64,000 bases of DNA from Microbacterium trichothecenolyticum (GTDB lineage Bacteria; Actinomycetota; Actinomycetes; Actinomycetales; Microbacteriaceae): the NCBI RefSeq assembly GCF_030818955.1, contig NZ_JAUTBF010000001.1:2976001-3040000 (forward strand), written 5' to 3'. A program made the position numbers and the translations under genes. A model generated the notes under the pieces. It saw only the letters and a program-made list of their open reading frames with translations, was not told the origin of the DNA and searched no databases. Below, piece after piece: positions 8,125-16,829 of this stretch (positions are counted from its first letter, which is position 1; each line of letters begins with the position of its first letter).

Positions 8125-9051
8125 GTGTTCGACAGCCCCATGTCGTCCTCGGCATACGAGGTGCTCCGCGTCGCGGCCGACATCGACGACGAGGGGCTCC
8201 GGCGCGCCTACCGCGTGCGCCTGCGTGAGACGCACCCCGACACCGGCGGCGACGCCGCCCTCTTCGTGCAGGTGCAGCGGGCGTGGGAGCTCGTCGGCAC
8301 ACCCGAGGCGCGCAGCGCATACGACCGCGGCCGGGGAGCGGCTCCCGGCGAATGGGGCGGCGGGTCCACGGCATCCGCTGCGTCGCGCCCTGCCGACACG
8401 CGCCCCCGCGCCCGCTCGTACGGCCAGCCCGGCGGTTGGCGGCGCGAGCGCTACCTCGGACTCATCCGCGAATGGGTGGGCCGCGGGGTCGATGTCGCCG
8501 ACCCGTACGATCCCGCGCTCGTGCGCTCCGCCCCGCCCGAGATCCGGCACATCCTTGCCGACGCGCTCGCCGAGGAAGAGACCGCTCGTCTCGTCTCGGA
8601 GCTCGGCATGGGCTACACGGTGTGGCACGACGTGTTCGCCGATCGCGACGGGCGCGACCCCGACCACAAGCTCGACCACCTCGTGCTCGGCCCGAGCGGC
8701 CTGTACGCGCTGCTCAGCGAGGATTTCGGCGGTCCGGTCGGCGTGCGCCGCGGCGAGATCAGCGGCCCGAACGTCATCGGTTCGCCGGTCACCGAGCTCG
8801 TGTCGCGGGCCCGCGTGATCGCCCGCGCCGCGGGCGTGCGTTTCAGCGGAGCCATGGTCGTGCTGCCCGACGACGCGATCCTCGATGCCATCACCGAGCT
8901 CGGCAAGGTGCGTGGTCTGCCCGTGGCCCTGGTGACGCGCAGTGCCCTCACGACGCTGTTGCGGCGCGGTATCACGGGCGGTCGCGAGGTCGGTGGCACC
9001 GAACTGTTCGACATCCGCACGCGTCTGCAGCAGCGCGTGCGGCACGTCTGA
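8125..9051 (+). CDS. J-domain protein with C-terminal NERD-like domain
   Basis: Residues 7-66 form a DnaJ J-domain: YEVLRVAADIDDEGLRRAYR, then the diagnostic HPD in RETHPDTGG, then FVQVQRAWELVGTPEARSAYDRG. A Ser/Ala/Arg linker follows. The C-terminal 170 residues include GYTVWHDVFADRDGRDPDHKLDHLVLGPSGLYALLSEDF. This resembles the core of NERD (nuclease-related) domains, where xxDHLVIGPxGVFxIxxK is typical, but the usual lysine is not evident. There is no Gly/Phe or zinc-finger region, so this is a type III J-protein that may recruit Hsp70 to a specific partner. GTG at 8125 is the likely start; an ATG lies at 8140. Confidence 0.82.
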   Translation: MFDSPMSSSAYEVLRVAADIDDEGLRRAYRVRLRETHPDTGGDAALFVQVQRAWELVGTPEARSAYDRGRGAAPGEWGGGSTASAASRPADTRPRARSYGQPGGWRRERYLGLIREWVGRGVDVADPYDPALVRSAPPEIRHILADALAEEETARLVSELGMGYTVWHDVFADRDGRDPDHKLDHLVLGPSGLYALLSEDFGGPVGVRRGEISGPNVIGSPVTELVSRARVIARAAGVRFSGAMVVLPDDAILDAITELGKVRGLPVALVTRSALTTLLRRGITGGREVGGTELFDIRTRLQQRVRHV

Positions 9052-9078
9052 CGCGCCCGCCCGGGGGATCCGCCCGGG

Positions 9079-10581
9079 TCAGCGCATGAGCGGTGCCTCG
9101 AAGAACGCCAGCTCGAGCGTCATCGACCGGTCGTACGCCGCCGCCATCGCGGAGCGCGTGCGCGCGGATGCCGTTTGTGCTGCGGCGTCGACGATGCTCG
9201 CCGCCTCGGCCGACGACGCCGCGAACGCTTCGTCGCCGTAGGCGGTGAGCCAGTCGGCGTACGGGTGCTCGGGGGCGAAGGTGCCGCGCCAGCGGGCGCC
9301 GATGTCGGTGTAGAGCACGAAGCAGGGCAGGATCGCGGCGACCAGCACCGCGTACGACCCCGCGGTCGAAGCGGCGTGCAGGTGATCGGTGTAGGCGAGG
9401 GTGGATGCGGCGGGCTCCAGCCCGGTCGGATCGACGTGCGACTGGTGCAGTGCCGCCTCCTCGACCAGGCACGACACCGAGGCGGCGGCCCAGAAACGCT
9501 GCTCCTCGACGGTCGGGGCGAGGGCTGCGGCCCGGGCGAGCACGCGGGCGTACTCGCGCAGGTACAGCAGGTCCTGGCCGAGGTACCAGTCGAAGGCGTC
9601 GCGATCCAGATCCCCGGATGCCAGACCCCGTACGAACGCGCACGCGTCGACGTCGGCGCGGGTGGAGGCCGTGGCATCCCATCTCTCGGTGCTCCACGAC
9701 CGGTCGAGCTGTCGGTGAACGAGGCGTACGTGCGGGCGGAGTTCGTGCAGGTGGTCGATGGGGCCGTTGCCCCGACCGACGTGCAGCGCTTCGGCGTGCT
9801 CGAGGGCGCCGGTCAGCCAGCGTTTCGCGCGGTCGAGGGCGTCGGGCCAGGAGAGCCCGTGCGCGCCGAGCGTCGCCATCGCCGACGACAGGGAACAACC
9901 CGTGCCGTGGGTGTGGCGGGTGTCGACGCGGCGCCCCGGCACCGCATGGACGTTCGTGCCGTCGACGATGGCATCCGGGCTCTGCTGGCCGTCGAGGTGG
10001 CCGCCCTTCAGCAGCACCGTCGTGCCGGCTGCGGCGGCGAGCGACTGCGCCTGGGCCACGGCGGCCTGCCACGTCGTGGCGACGGGCTCATCGACCAGGA
10101 CGGCGAGCTCGGGCAGGTTGGGGGTGACCAGGTCGGCGCGGTGGCACAGTGCGCGAACGGCGGCTTCGGCGTCGGCGTCGGCGTCGAGCAGGCGATCGCC
10201 GCTGGTCGCGACCATGACGGGGTCGAGCACGACGAGGGGTGGGCGCACGTCGGCGAGCCACGCGTCGACGGTCGCGACGACGTCGGTCGAACCCAGCATG
10301 CCGATCTTCACCGCGTCGATCTCGACGTCGTCGCTCACGGCGCGCAGCTGGGCGGCGAGAAAGGCGGTCGGAGGCACGTGCACCTCGCGCACGCCGCGGG
10401 TGTTCTGGGCGACCAGGGCGGTGACCGCGGCCATGCCGTAGCCGCCGAATGCGGCGATCGATTTCAGGTCGGCCTGGATGCCGGCGCCACCGGTGGGGTC
10501 GGTGCCGGCGACGCTGAGGACGCGCGGGCTGGACGCCCTTCGCGATGCTCCGGGGGTCGTGTCGAGGGTCACCGTGGTCAC
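9079..10581 (-). CDS. thiD: ThiD-TenA fusion (HMP/HMP-P kinase plus thiaminase II-type domain)
   Basis: Third gene of a thiamine salvage operon. Residues 20-280 are ThiD, which phosphorylates hydroxymethylpyrimidine twice: LSVAGTDPTGGAGIQADLKSIAAFGGYGMAAVTALVAQNT at the N-terminus and HTHGTGCSLSSAMATLGAHG near residue 240. Residues 290-500 are a TenA domain (DWYLGQDLLYLREYARVLARAAALAP, HPYADWLTAYGDEAF), which recovers HMP from degraded thiamine. The GTG start overlaps the thiE stop by GTGA, showing coupling. Such fusions are common in actinobacteria and link HMP release to its phosphorylation. The upstream TPP riboswitch should govern it. Confidence 0.95.
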   Translation of the reverse strand: MTTVTLDTTPGASRRASSPRVLSVAGTDPTGGAGIQADLKSIAAFGGYGMAAVTALVAQNTRGVREVHVPPTAFLAAQLRAVSDDVEIDAVKIGMLGSTDVVATVDAWLADVRPPLVVLDPVMVATSGDRLLDADADAEAAVRALCHRADLVTPNLPELAVLVDEPVATTWQAAVAQAQSLAAAAGTTVLLKGGHLDGQQSPDAIVDGTNVHAVPGRRVDTRHTHGTGCSLSSAMATLGAHGLSWPDALDRAKRWLTGALEHAEALHVGRGNGPIDHLHELRPHVRLVHRQLDRSWSTERWDATASTRADVDACAFVRGLASGDLDRDAFDWYLGQDLLYLREYARVLARAAALAPTVEEQRFWAAASVSCLVEEAALHQSHVDPTGLEPAASTLAYTDHLHAASTAGSYAVLVAAILPCFVLYTDIGARWRGTFAPEHPYADWLTAYGDEAFAASSAEAASIVDAAAQTASARTRSAMAAAYDRSMTLELAFFEAPLMR

Positions 10582-11222
10582 GCGGCACCTCCCCAGGCCG
10601 CGCGCAGGTCGCGCACGACCGCGCCCGGGTCGTCGGCCGCGCACACCGCCGAGACCACCGCGACGCCCGCGGCGCCGACCGCGTGCAGAGCAGCGACGTC
10701 GCCGACATCGATGCCGCCGATCGCGACGCAGGGCAGGGCGGTGGATGCCGCGAGCTCGGCGAACCCGTCGACGCCCAGCGGCCGCGGGTGGTCGGGTTTC
10801 GTCGTCGTCGTGCGGATGACTCCCACGCCGAGGTAGTCGAGGGTGGCGTCGGGGAACGCCTCCGCTACGGCGAGGTGTGCGGGCGTGTTCGCCGTCCACC
10901 CCACGAGGGCGTCGGGGCCGAGCAGGGCGCGCGCGGCGTCGACGGGCATGTCGCTCTGGCCGAGGTGGATGCCGTCGACCCGGGCGCCGCGGTCCCGCGC
11001 GGCGAGGACGACGTCGAGGCGGTCGTCCACGACGAACGCGCACCGGCCGGCGATGACATCGGCGAGGTCGAGGGTGCGTGCGAACAGCTCTGCACCCGTG
11101 GCGAGTTTGTCGCGCAGTTGCACGACGCTCACTCCCGCGGTGACGGCCTCGTCGACGATGTCGCGCAGGCGGGTGAAGGGCACGCGGTGGTCGGTGACGA
11201 GGTGCAGGGAGAAGTCGCTCAT
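10578..11222 (-). CDS. thiE: thiamine-phosphate synthase
   Basis: Joins HMP-PP and HET-P to form thiamine monophosphate. At 214 residues it has the standard length and TIM-barrel motifs: LHLVTDHR at the N-terminus, [53 protein letters not shown], then [15 protein letters not shown] and [29 protein letters not shown] for the phosphate-binding loops. It overlaps thiM upstream (ATGA) and thiD-tenA downstream (GTGA). The three genes form one salvage unit. Confidence 0.96.
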   Translation of the reverse strand: MSDFSLHLVTDHRVPFTRLRDIVDEAVTAGVSVVQLRDKLATGAELFARTLDLADVIAGRCAFVVDDRLDVVLAARDRGARVDGIHLGQSDMPVDAARALLGPDALVGWTANTPAHLAVAEAFPDATLDYLGVGVIRTTTTKPDHPRPLGVDGFAELAASTALPCVAIGGIDVGDVAALHAVGAAGVAVVSAVCAADDPGAVVRDLRAAWGGAA

Positions 11223-12028
11223 CGCGAGCCCTCCACGCGAGCGTCGAGATCGGAGGGCCGGACGGCGGCGAGTTCGTCGAGGAACGCGACGGCGAACGAT
11301 CCGGGTCCGCGGGCCGCGGATGCCGCCCGCTCGGATGCCACGGCCCAGACGACACTCGCCGTGATCGCGGCGTCGACGGGCGACACGACGGCGGCGAAGG
11401 CCGCCATCGCGGCTCCCAGGGCGCAGCCGCCGCCGGTCACCCTGGTCAGCAGGGCGCTGCCGCCGGGTACGCGCGCCGTGCGGTCGGCATCCACGATCAG
11501 GTCGATCGGGCCCGAAACGGCGACGGCGCCGCCGGTGCGGGCGGCCAGGGCGCGGGCGGCGCCGAGGGCGTCGTCGGTTGCGTCGGTCGTGTCGACGCCG
11601 CGACCGCCGGCGCCCGCTCCGGCCAGGGCGAGGATCTCCGATGCGTTGCCGCGGATGATCGCGGGGCGGGCGTCGAGCAGCTCGTGCGCGAGCGCCGTGC
11701 GCACCGGGAGGGCGCCGACCGCGACGGGATCCAGCACCCACGGGGTTCCGGCCCGCACGGCTTCGCGGGCGGCGTCGCGTTGTTCGGCGGTGGGCGTGCC
11801 GAGGTTCACGAGCACACCGCCCGCGAGGCCGGCGAACATGCCCGCCTCGCCCGGAATGTCGCACATCGCGGGCGAGGCGCCCAGGGCCAGGAGGGCGTTG
11901 GCGGTGAAGTTCGTCACCACCGCGTTGGTGATGCACTGCGTCAGCGGTGCGCTCTCGCGCAGGGCGCTGAGCGCCGCGGCGGGCGAGGTGATGGGGGTGG
12001 ACGGAGACGACGACGTGCGAACGACCAT
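11219..12028 (-). CDS. thiM: hydroxyethylthiazole kinase
   Basis: Phosphorylates the thiazole alcohol HET for thiamine salvage. Motifs: [76 protein letters not shown], and [18 protein letters not shown], where the TGxGC-type loop with Cys is the catalytic phosphate-binding site. I chose the ATG at 12028, which sits nine bases after GAAGGG. An earlier ATG at 12037 abuts that same element and lies in the riboswitch P1 helix, and longer upstream starts would put the riboswitch inside the gene. This is the first gene of the operon. Confidence 0.94.
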   Translation of the reverse strand: MVVRTSSSPSTPITSPAAALSALRESAPLTQCITNAVVTNFTANALLALGASPAMCDIPGEAGMFAGLAGGVLVNLGTPTAEQRDAAREAVRAGTPWVLDPVAVGALPVRTALAHELLDARPAIIRGNASEILALAGAGAGGRGVDTTDATDDALGAARALAARTGGAVAVSGPIDLIVDADRTARVPGGSALLTRVTGGGCALGAAMAAFAAVVSPVDAAITASVVWAVASERAASAARGPGSFAVAFLDELAAVRPSDLDARVEGSR

Positions 12029-12035
12029 TCGCGAC

Positions 12036-12108
12036 ATCCCTTCGCTAGTACGAACTAGATCAGGTTCGACGGGTGTGATCTCAGCCCCTGGGGGCACCCC
12101 GTGTCACT
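12036..12108 (-). promoter_or_regulatory. TPP riboswitch (THI element) upstream of thiM
   Basis: On the minus strand this reads GGGGTGCC...GGGGCTGAGATCACACCC, then GTCGAACCTGATCTAG and ends GCGAAGGGATG, matching the CUGAGA and ACCUGAUCUGG core blocks of TPP riboswitches. A possible P1 pair GACA/TGTC would cover the ATG at 12037 and place the ribosome site within the folded aptamer. That suggests control of translation initiation. Only about 10 bases separate it from the upstream SDR gene. Confidence 0.95.
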
Positions 12109-12118
12109 GCGAGCGACG

Positions 12119-12814
12119 CTAGCACGACGCGTGTCGCCTCGCTGGATGCTCATAGCGCGCGGAGAACCCGCCGTCGACGTGCAGCAGTTGTCCGCTGACC
12201 CACCGTCCCTCGTCCGAGAGGAGGAACGCCGTGTCTCCGGCGATGTCGTGGGGTGTTCCCGTGCGCCCGAGCGGGTGGAGAGCGGGCAGGGCGTCACGGG
12301 TCTCGGCATCCATCCAGCCGGTGTCGACGGGGCCCGGGTTCACGACGTTGGCGGAGATGCCCCGCGGGCCGAGCTCGCGCGCGGCCGAGATGACGACGCG
12401 GTCGAGCGCGCCCTTCGAGGCGCCGTAGGGGAGGTTGCCGGTGGTGTGGTCGCTCGTGAATGCGACGATCGCTCCGCCGGTGTCATCGACCTGTCGAGCG
12501 AAGGCGGCGATCAGCAGGAGAGACGCGCGGGCGTTCACGGCGACGTGCCGGTCGAAGCTCTCGGCGGTGGTGTCGAGGATGCCGGATTCCACATCGTGCG
12601 CGTGGCTGAGCACGAGCGCCTGTATCGGGCCGCGCTCGCGGGAGATGCGTTCGATGAGGTCGGTCGGCGCCGTGGGGTCGGAGAGGTCGCAGGGGTAGTC
12701 GCCGCTGGCGAGGTCGCTCGTCACGACGTCCCAGCCGTCGGCGCGGAGACGGGGGACGATTCCCGCGGCGATGCTGTTCGCGCGCGCGGCTCCGGTCACG
12801 AGGGCGAGGGGCAT
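12119..12814 (-). CDS. short-chain dehydrogenase/reductase
   Basis: A 231-residue SDR. The Rossmann motif is altered (VTGAARANSIAAGIV instead of TGxxxGIG), followed by LASGDYPCDLSDPT and the catalytic YGASK (Tyr-x3-Lys) preceded by AFTSDHTTGNLP. The C-terminal part DEGRWVSGQLLHVDGGFSARYE is typical of enzymes related to 3-oxoacyl-ACP reductase. It lies directly upstream of the thiM riboswitch in the same direction, so it may share a transcript with the thi genes. The substrate is unknown. The imperfect glycine motif could alter cofactor binding. Confidence 0.87.
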   Translation of the reverse strand: MPLALVTGAARANSIAAGIVPRLRADGWDVVTSDLASGDYPCDLSDPTAPTDLIERISRERGPIQALVLSHAHDVESGILDTTAESFDRHVAVNARASLLLIAAFARQVDDTGGAIVAFTSDHTTGNLPYGASKGALDRVVISAARELGPRGISANVVNPGPVDTGWMDAETRDALPALHPLGRTGTPHDIAGDTAFLLSDEGRWVSGQLLHVDGGFSARYEHPARRHASC

Positions 12815-13044
12815 GCGGCGAGACTACGCGCTCCCCTCACCGATGCGAAGGGTGGGGGTGTGTGGTGCGGGTGGGTGGCGCGCGGTGGCTGCCCGAGCGT
12901 GGAGTGGCGTGTGTGAGGCATGCTACGGGCGGAAGTGGTGCACGCGAGGTGCGCGCGAAAGCGACGCGCGAGAGCATCGGAGAGGCAGCGTGACGCGGCA
13001 TGACGCAGCGCGGTCGGCGCGCCGCGTTGCCGGCGAGAGGGGCG

Positions 13045-14376
13045 TCAGAACGGGGCGGGCTCGCACTCGGGCGGCGGCGGGTCGTCGGGGACGAAGCGCA
13101 CGGCGGGGGAGTACGGGAGCGGCTCGTCGGCGTAGATTCTGCCCGTCGGGCTGGTCCATTCGAGCACCCCGTCGGCGAGCTGTCTGACCCTCCAGCGCGT
13201 GAACTGCTTCTGCGTGTGATGTCGCTGGCAGAGGTGGCTGAGGTTGCTCACGTCGGTGCGCCCGCCGAGTGCGTAGTCGTGAGTGTGGTCGACCTCGGCG
13301 CGCACGGCGGGAACCGAACAGCCGGGCCAGCGGCAATGCCGGTCGCGGGCGCGGAGGAACCGGTCGATAGCGGCCGTGCGCTGGTAGGTGTCGGTGCAGA
13401 GGACGGAGCCGGTGACGGGGTGGGTGACCACGCGGTCCCAGGCGACGGTGGTCGATTCCGCGAGGGCACGCGCCGTCTCGGCGTCGAGAGGCCCGTGCCC
13501 CACGAGTTCGGCCGGCTCGAGGTTCTCGTTCTCGGGGGCGAGCATCGTCAGCGCGGGCACGACGACCTGCACCCGCGCGCGGATGGCGCCGAGCGAACCG
13601 GGGCCGTCGTCGACGCGCGTCGGATCGGCCCCGGGCGTCGAGGTCAGCAGCATGTCGGCGAGGATGTCGGCTCGTACCTGCGCGGTCGTGCGTTCGTCGG
13701 TGATCGACTCGGGGGTATCGCCGCGCGCGTCGATGATCGCGCGACTCTGTTGCGTGAGACGGTCGTAGGTCCCGACGGCCAACACGGTGGGCAGCGTCGC
13801 GATGAGATCGGACTCGCCGTCGTGTCCGGTGACGATCCGCACGCATCGCGTCTCGCGACCGCGTCGGTGCCGCTCGGTGAGTGTGGTGGGTTGCAGACGC
13901 TCGGCGAGGGCGGCCAGGCGTGAGCGCAGACGCCCCGGACTGAGCCCTTCGGCTGTCGCGACCGCCAGCACGTCGAATTCGGCACGCCCCTCGGCGGGCA
14001 GGGGCGTGCCGATCTCGACGATCGCTTGCACGTGAGCACGGGAGAGCACCCCCTGCTCCCACGCCGCGAGAGTGCCGGGGTAATCGTCGACCAGGACCAT
14101 GGCGCGCCCGATCTGCGCTTGCACGGCGCGATCGGAGAGATTCTCGGCCGCGGCGAGCTCTGAAGCGACCTCTCGCAGGGCCATCTCTGCGGTCCGGGAC
14201 GATGACGGACGATCGGCCATCACGTCGAGGGCCAGGTGCCCTGCCTCGGCCAGCGCGCGCGTGCGACGGACCTCGGCCGCGGCGAGGTCGGCGCCGGTGC
14301 GGAGCACCTCGTCGAGCACCGCGGACAGGGCTTTCGACCCGCTCTTCGGGCCCGTCGGCGAGGTGTCTTCGTGCAT
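13045..14376 (-). CDS. DUF222 / HNH endonuclease domain protein (13E12 type)
   Basis: A 443-residue member of the multicopy actinobacterial DUF222-HNH family. The first 300 residues are the helical DUF222 region (EVLRTGADLAAAEVRRTRALAEAGHLAL, AEGLSPGRLRSRLAALAERLQP). The C-terminal HNH nuclease motif is complete: CRWPGC, then AEVDHTHDYALGGRTDVSNLSHLCQRHHTQK, with zinc cysteines and catalytic His present. These proteins occur in many copies in Microbacteriaceae and have been linked to mobile repeats, but the role is not settled. It stands alone between stretches with no gene. The proline-rich C-terminus is ordinary for the family. Confidence 0.92.
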   Translation of the reverse strand: MHEDTSPTGPKSGSKALSAVLDEVLRTGADLAAAEVRRTRALAEAGHLALDVMADRPSSSRTAEMALREVASELAAAENLSDRAVQAQIGRAMVLVDDYPGTLAAWEQGVLSRAHVQAIVEIGTPLPAEGRAEFDVLAVATAEGLSPGRLRSRLAALAERLQPTTLTERHRRGRETRCVRIVTGHDGESDLIATLPTVLAVGTYDRLTQQSRAIIDARGDTPESITDERTTAQVRADILADMLLTSTPGADPTRVDDGPGSLGAIRARVQVVVPALTMLAPENENLEPAELVGHGPLDAETARALAESTTVAWDRVVTHPVTGSVLCTDTYQRTAAIDRFLRARDRHCRWPGCSVPAVRAEVDHTHDYALGGRTDVSNLSHLCQRHHTQKQFTRWRVRQLADGVLEWTSPTGRIYADEPLPYSPAVRFVPDDPPPPECEPAPF

Positions 14377-14548
14377 GTGTGCATGCTATCGAGGACCTCC
14401 GACATCGCTTCGGGGGAGCAGGGGTAATGCAACACCACATCGGTTGGGGAGGAGGGGTGGCGCGCGGGAGGCTCTCGATGCTCCGGGCCCCCTCAAACGC
14501 AACGTGTCCCGGCGGGATCACCCACCGCGCTCCCCCGAGACGACCCGC

Positions 14549-14905
14549 TCACCCGTCGCCCAGAGCCGCCCGCACGAGCTCCACCGCATCGGCCGGGTCG
14601 ATCCCCAGGCCGCGGACGGTCTCGGCGTACGCCCGGGCGGCCTGCCCGGCGCGGGCCGAGGCTGCGTCGGTCCCCTTCACGACGGTGCCCGCGCGCCCCC
14701 GGGTCTCGACGTATCCCGCCTCCTCGAGCTCCTTGTAGGCGCGGGCGACGGTGTTCGCGGCGAGGCTCAGCTCGCCGGCGAGGGCGCGCACGGGCGGCAG
14801 GCGGGTTCCCACGACCAGTGAACCGTCGTCGATGGCGGCGATGATCTGCGCCCGCACCTGCTCGTACGGGGGCGTCGCCGACGTGGCATCCAGGTGGATC
14901 TGCAT
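14549..14905 (-). CDS. GntR family regulator, short YtrA type
   Basis: A 118-residue protein made almost entirely of a GntR winged helix (residues 10-77: TPPYEQVRAQIIAAIDDGSL, LPPVRALAGELSLAANTVARAYKELEEAGYVETRGRAGT) and a short helical tail. This size is typical of YtrA-subfamily regulators, which usually control ABC transporters. It begins 5 bp after the penicillin-binding protein gene, so the two are cotranscribed. Here it may regulate its own operon rather than a transporter. Start ATG at 14905. Confidence 0.9.
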   Translation of the reverse strand: MQIHLDATSATPPYEQVRAQIIAAIDDGSLVVGTRLPPVRALAGELSLAANTVARAYKELEEAGYVETRGRAGTVVKGTDAASARAGQAARAYAETVRGLGIDPADAVELVRAALGDG

Positions 14906-14910
14906 CGACG

Positions 14911-16689
14911 TCAGCCGTTCAGCCCGAACAGGTCGAGGGGGTGCGTGAGGCGCCACCACGGGTCGGGCGGCTCGATCTCGCCGGCGAGGTGCACATCGAC
15001 GGTGTCGGAGTCGACGGGGCCGGTGGCGGTGAACGTTCCGACCGTCGCGCCCGCGGCGGTCGTCGTGCCCAGGTCGAAGTGGGAGGACGTCTGCGCCTGG
15101 CCACCGTTCCACAGCACGACGCTCGCGTCCGACGCGGTCACCACGTCGATGTCGTCGCTCCACAGCGTTTCGACCTTGCCCACGACGGTGCCCGCGGTGA
15201 CCGAGGGGCGAGGCTGAAGTTCCTGCTCGATGCGGGTGAAGAGGGCGCGGGTGGCGTCGTTGCGGGCGTCGGGTCCGGGTTGGCCGAGCACCGCCGCGTA
15301 CGCACGGACGGTGGTGCCGTCAACGGTGATGTCTTTCGCGGTCAGCAGGTTCCACGCGTCGAGGGTGCCGGTCTTCACCCCCACGACTCCGGGGTCGGCG
15401 AGCAGCGCGTTGCCGTTGCGGAACGTTCCCGCTCCCGGCAGCGTCATCTCGGGGGTGCGCACGATCTCGGCGATCACCGGATTGGCCAAGGCCCTCTCGG
15501 CGAGGGCGATCAGCGCCGCCGGCGTGGCGGTGTTGCCCGCCTCGATGCCCGTCGGGTTGACGATGGTGATGCCCCCGATGCCCCGCTCGGCGAGGTACGC
15601 GTTCGCGGCGGCCGCGAACTCGGCATCCGAGGGGAAGAGACCGGATGCCAGGCGCTGGGCGTAGTTGTTCGCCGAGGCGATCAGCATGCCCTGGAGCATC
15701 TGCAGTTCGGTGAGGCTGCCGTCGACGGGAACGTCGAGAGACGACTCTCCTCGCGCCCGGTACTGCCAGTAGTCGGCGCTGTCGGCCTGCGTGAACGCGT
15801 ACGACGGGCCTTGCTCGCCGGGTGCCAGCGGCAGGCGGTCGAGCACGACGAGGGCGGTGACGATCTTCGTGATGCTCGCGATCGACTCGGGAGCGGTCGC
15901 TGCCGACGACAGCGTCCCGGGCACGCCGTCGATCGCGATGGCCGCCTCGCCCTGGGCGGGCCAAGCGGGCTCTGCCGCGGGCGCCGCGATCGGCTGCACG
16001 GCGACCGAACGCACCGTGGGGGCGACGGAGGTCAGCGGCCACAGCAGCGTCGCCGCGGTGTACGACGCGACGATCAGCAGCAACAGCACGGTCGGGACGA
16101 CGGTGGCCGGACGCAGGATCGAGCGTCGCCGCGTGCGCGCGAGCAGATCCGCCGGACGAGCCGGTGCGCCCGAGACCTCGAATGCCGGCGCGGGCCGGGG
16201 TGCCGCCGCCGCGTCGGGGTCGACCCAGCCCAGTGCCCCGGGAATGGCGACGGGCGGTTCGTCGGCCGAGGCCGGGTCTGCGTCGGCGGCGGAGGATGCC
16301 GACGAGGTCGCCGTCGTGGGGGCCTCCGCGCCGCCCGGCGCGGCGCCGGACCCGTGGGCCGTTGCCGCGGCCTGCGCGTGCTCGGCTTCCGCGGTCTCGG
16401 CCTGCGCGTGCTCAGCCTCCGAGGGCTCCGTCCCCGAGGGCTCCGTCTCCGCCGTCGCGGGCTCCGTCGTCGGTGTCGCCGCCGCGGACTCGGTCACCGG
16501 GGCGGGCGCGGGCGACGCCTCGGCGGCCGACGCCTCGGCGGACACCGACACCGGCGCGGTCGACTCCGCGGTGACGATGGCCTCGGCTGCCGCCGCCGGC
16601 TCGCCGTGCGTCGCAGCAGACCGCTCGGCCGGGGCCTCGGCATCCGGATCGCGCAGCGCTCGCCGTGTGGCCGGGGTCTGCTCGTGCAC
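14911..16689 (-). CDS. membrane-anchored D-alanyl-D-alanine carboxypeptidase (class C PBP)
   Basis: Trims peptidoglycan stem peptides. The catalytic domain has the three penicillin-binding motifs: SITK (in ESIASITKIVTALVVLDRL), SAN (in MLIASANNYAQRLASG) and KTG (in GVVGVKTGTLDAWN). One transmembrane helix lies around residues 197-217 (TVVPTVLLLLIVASYTAATL). The preceding 195 residues are extremely Ala/Glu/Thr/Pro-rich, predicted disordered and cytoplasmic by orientation (RTRRR before the helix). At 592 residues it is about 200 longer than usual DacC-type enzymes because of this tail. A GntR gene follows. Confidence 0.9.
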   Translation of the reverse strand: MHEQTPATRRALRDPDAEAPAERSAATHGEPAAAAEAIVTAESTAPVSVSAEASAAEASPAPAPVTESAAATPTTEPATAETEPSGTEPSEAEHAQAETAEAEHAQAAATAHGSGAAPGGAEAPTTATSSASSAADADPASADEPPVAIPGALGWVDPDAAAAPRPAPAFEVSGAPARPADLLARTRRRSILRPATVVPTVLLLLIVASYTAATLLWPLTSVAPTVRSVAVQPIAAPAAEPAWPAQGEAAIAIDGVPGTLSSAATAPESIASITKIVTALVVLDRLPLAPGEQGPSYAFTQADSADYWQYRARGESSLDVPVDGSLTELQMLQGMLIASANNYAQRLASGLFPSDAEFAAAANAYLAERGIGGITIVNPTGIEAGNTATPAALIALAERALANPVIAEIVRTPEMTLPGAGTFRNGNALLADPGVVGVKTGTLDAWNLLTAKDITVDGTTVRAYAAVLGQPGPDARNDATRALFTRIEQELQPRPSVTAGTVVGKVETLWSDDIDVVTASDASVVLWNGGQAQTSSHFDLGTTTAAGATVGTFTATGPVDSDTVDVHLAGEIEPPDPWWRLTHPLDLFGLNG

Positions 16690-16729
16690 CCGCCCACGCT
16701 ACCCCGGGCATCCCCCTATACTCGTCAGC

Positions 16730-16822
16730 ACAACCCACGGGAGTCCGGTGAGCCGGGCTGAGAGGAAGCGAATCCACGCTTCGACCGTCGAACCTGATCC
16801 GGATCATGCCGGCGCAGGGAGG
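16730..16822 (+). promoter_or_regulatory. TPP riboswitch upstream of ykoE
   Basis: Contains ACGGGAGTCCGGTGAGCCGG, the CTGAGAGG block, a variable hairpin GAAGCG...CGCTTC, and GTCGAACCTGATCCGGATCATGCCGGCGCAGGGA, which is a complete TPP aptamer. The ribosome site GGAGGAG follows within a few bases of its 3' end, so ligand binding probably blocks translation of the transporter genes. Confidence 0.96.
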
Positions 16823-16829
16823 AGAAGAA

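Noticed and set aside
12815..13044. Small gene or RNA in the 230-bp gap before the DUF222 gene
   Set aside because: No conserved frame, no ribosome site and no recognisable RNA fold.
13045..14376. DUF222/HNH protein as evidence for a mobile element or intron
   Set aside because: No flanking repeats, transposase, intron structure or target duplication is visible; the family is a common chromosomal multicopy gene.
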